Below are positions 50,380 through 51,745 of a stretch of DNA of 51,745 nt, piece after piece. The DNA is from CAZYVU01 sp964651435 (GTDB lineage Bacteria; Desulfobacterota; Syntrophorhabdia; Syntrophorhabdales; CAYQXL01): assembly GCA_964651435.1 (NCBI GenBank), contig CAZYVU010000019.1, forward strand, positions 1-51,745, in the 5' to 3' direction. The translations under genes were made by a program, and so were the position numbers. Positions within the stretch are counted from its first letter, which is position 1. Each line of letters opens with the position of its first letter. Below the pieces are notes generated by a model, which saw only the letters and a list, made by a program, of their open reading frames with translations, was not told the origin of the DNA and made no database searches.

Positions 50380-51745
50380 TCAGCCCTCCGTCCCGTAACG
50401 GCCCCCTTTTCCCAAGACGAAAAGGGGCGCGTGGTTGGAGGTGAATGACGGCGGATCGCCGGTAAGTATGGGTGCTACGGCAGGGTGGCGCTTCAGCTCC
50501 CGGTCGATGAAGCGCCTTACCTGCGACCTGTTCCAGCCCGACGGATGAACAAAATCGGTGTAGAGGCTCAGGTCGCCGGCGTAAAAGGGTTTGGTGCGAA
50601 GTGCCGATGCGTCGGGTGAGTTGAGGGGAAGGTTGAAAACGGCGACGTTGAGAAAGCCGATTGCATCGCTGTGGTTGGCGACGAACTCCAGGGTCTTCCG
50701 TGCCCCGGCCTCCGTCTCGTAGGGTGTTCCGAAGAGGAGGTAGACATAGGTTGCTATGCCCGCCCGCCGCAGGTTTCGAAGCGTCCTTGAGACGGTGGGG
50801 AGATCGATGCCTTTGCGCATCCGATCCAGAACCTCCCGGTCTCCCGATTCCAGGCCCAGCTTTAACATGACGCAGCCTGACTCCCTCAGGGCCACGCAGG
50901 AAGGGTAATCCGCCAAGAGGTCGGAGAACCTCGTGAATCCATACCAGGGGGCACCCGGCCGGTTGTGGGCCAATGTTTCCAGGAGAGCCGGGCTTAGGGC
51001 GTTGTCCAGAAGATGGAGAAGGACTGGTCTGTGCCGCGCCACGAGGGCCTGCACCTGGTCTTTCGCCAGGGTGCGGCCAAGGGCCTTGAACCTGTTGCCT
51101 TCGGCCCGTTCCGGACAAAAGGAGCACCGGTTCCAGTAGCATCCGTCGGAGGCGCTGTAGGGTAGGATCATGCCGGGGGCGAGATAAAGGTGGAGGGGGA
51201 GACCACCGTAATCGGGCTCAACCCCGGCGGCACAATCTTCGGGCGCGCCTGCAAGGGCCAGCAGGGGCTTTTCCCCCGGGCCGTCGACGACATGGTCCAC
51301 AAGGCCGGCAAAGGGGTTGTGCCAGAAAGGGCTTCGCACCCAGGACGTGACGAGGCTGCCTCCGAGCACCGTCTGAATGCCCGGAAACCGCCCTTTGACG
51401 AAACCTATCATGGCAAAGGCCGTAACGGCCTGGCTCAGATAGTTGAGCGAAAAGCCGATGAGGGCGGGGCTGTCCTGCTCGATGGCCCCGGTGAGGCGTC
51501 TGCTGAAGTAGGGATAGAAAGGATTCTGCTCAGGATGGGCGGCGGCTTTCAGGAGATCGCCGCTGCGCACCGGCGAGAGGTGCCTGTCGTCGTAGTTGCA
51601 GAGGCCTATCCGGACGGTGCCTTCCGGCGCCGCACCGGCAAGCGCCCTGTTCAGATCGGCTACGGCCCGCCGGTAGCGGTCGGCCGACGAGTAAGCGGGC
51701 CATTTTCTCAGCGCCGCCACATTTGACGCCCTGTCTCTGAGTGCC
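50380..51745 (-). CDS. Radical SAM protein (5' end outside window)
   Basis: At least 454 residues; the frame stays open to the right edge, so the start is outside and an internal GTG at 51720 is not the real start. The radical SAM cluster motif CYWNRCSFC is preceded by a region resembling the B12-binding-type N-terminal domain of this superfamily (ALIGFSLNYLSQAVTAFAMIGFVKGRFPGIQTVLGG). After the cluster are LLDNALSP, KLGLESGDREVLDRMRKG and GTPYETEAGARKTLEF, typical of the TIM-barrel part of B12-type or oxygen-independent methylthio/tailoring enzymes. The substrate is unknown. There is no other gene between it and the secreted protein's promoter. Confidence 0.88.
   Translation of the reverse strand, partial: ALRDRASNVAALRKWPAYSSADRYRRAVADLNRALAGAAPEGTVRIGLCNYDDRHLSPVRSGDLLKAAAHPEQNPFYPYFSRRLTGAIEQDSPALIGFSLNYLSQAVTAFAMIGFVKGRFPGIQTVLGGSLVTSWVRSPFWHNPFAGLVDHVVDGPGEKPLLALAGAPEDCAAGVEPDYGGLPLHLYLAPGMILPYSASDGCYWNRCSFCPERAEGNRFKALGRTLAKDQVQALVARHRPVLLHLLDNALSPALLETLAHNRPGAPWYGFTRFSDLLADYPSCVALRESGCVMLKLGLESGDREVLDRMRKGIDLPTVSRTLRNLRRAGIATYVYLLFGTPYETEAGARKTLEFVANHSDAIGFLNVAVFNLPLNSPDASALRTKPFYAGDLSLYTDFVHPSGWNRSQVRRFIDRELKRHPAVAPILTGDPPSFTSNHAPLFVLGKGGRYGTEG

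Overview
The window is a GC-rich draft assembly fragment with two 100-N scaffold gaps (8564-8663 and 12997-13096). It looks like an anaerobic, Gram-negative Deltaproteobacterium in the broad sense (Desulfobacterota). The evidence is lpxK (lipid A), a Geobacter-type gene order around valS and the nusA-infB-pnp cluster, a three-subunit molybdenum hydroxylase whose FAD subunit carries the extra four-cysteine insert of 4-hydroxybenzoyl-CoA reductase, a neighbouring ADP-forming acyl-CoA synthetase, and a probable selenoprotein. A syntrophic aromatic degrader of the Syntrophorhabdus kind would fit, but that assignment is inference.

Region 1 (1-7.0 kb): a DUF433 gene cut by the window edge, a thioredoxin-like gene interrupted by an in-frame TGA that is best read as selenocysteine (UxxC motif, with a SECIS-like hairpin just after it), a small HTH/zinc-ribbon regulator, then the tightly packed run lpxK-leuA-leuC-leuD-asd, which ends in a clear terminator. 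No leuB lies between leuD and asd.

Region 2 (7.0-18.0 kb): a coiled-coil protein, a dGTPase, valS, a DUF294 nucleotidyltransferase and a CBS-pair protein, then a repeat-filled intergenic stretch around the second gap, gatC-gatA, a family 4 type uracil-DNA glycosylase and a secreted papain-like protease with accessory domains.

Region 3 (18.1-34.4 kb, all minus strand): one long translation/RNA-metabolism cluster read from a strong promoter at 34338-34366: rimP, nusA, infB, ylxP, rbfA, nrnA, truB, rpsO, pnp, an M16 peptidase, dut, xerD, a DHH-CBS-tRNA nucleotidyltransferase fusion, scpA and sppA. Spacings are short or overlapping, so the genes are probably co-transcribed in large part.

Region 4 (34.5-43.0 kb, plus strand): a UDP-glucose dehydrogenase and UDP-glucuronate decarboxylase pair (UDP-xylose synthesis) with strongly C-biased codons, a small cysteine-rich protein, an ADP-forming acyl-CoA synthetase, and the three hydroxybenzoyl-CoA-reductase-like subunits (2Fe-2S, Mo, FAD/4Fe-4S).

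Region 5 (43.1-51.7 kb): a minus-strand set of small genes (zinc ribbon, HAD phosphatase, two unknowns), a duplicated-motif membrane protein, recD2, a secreted SUMF1-type protein, a carboxymuconolactone-decarboxylase-like protein, a secreted protein with the same C-terminal domain pair as the papain-like protease, and a radical SAM protein cut by the window end.

The strongest candidates for further attention are the UGA-containing thioredoxin-like gene, the hydroxybenzoyl-CoA-reductase-like locus with its acyl-CoA synthetase, the paired secreted-protein domain module, and the heptanucleotide intergenic repeats that flank the assembly gaps. No CRISPR array, prophage, insertion sequence, rRNA or tRNA gene was seen.
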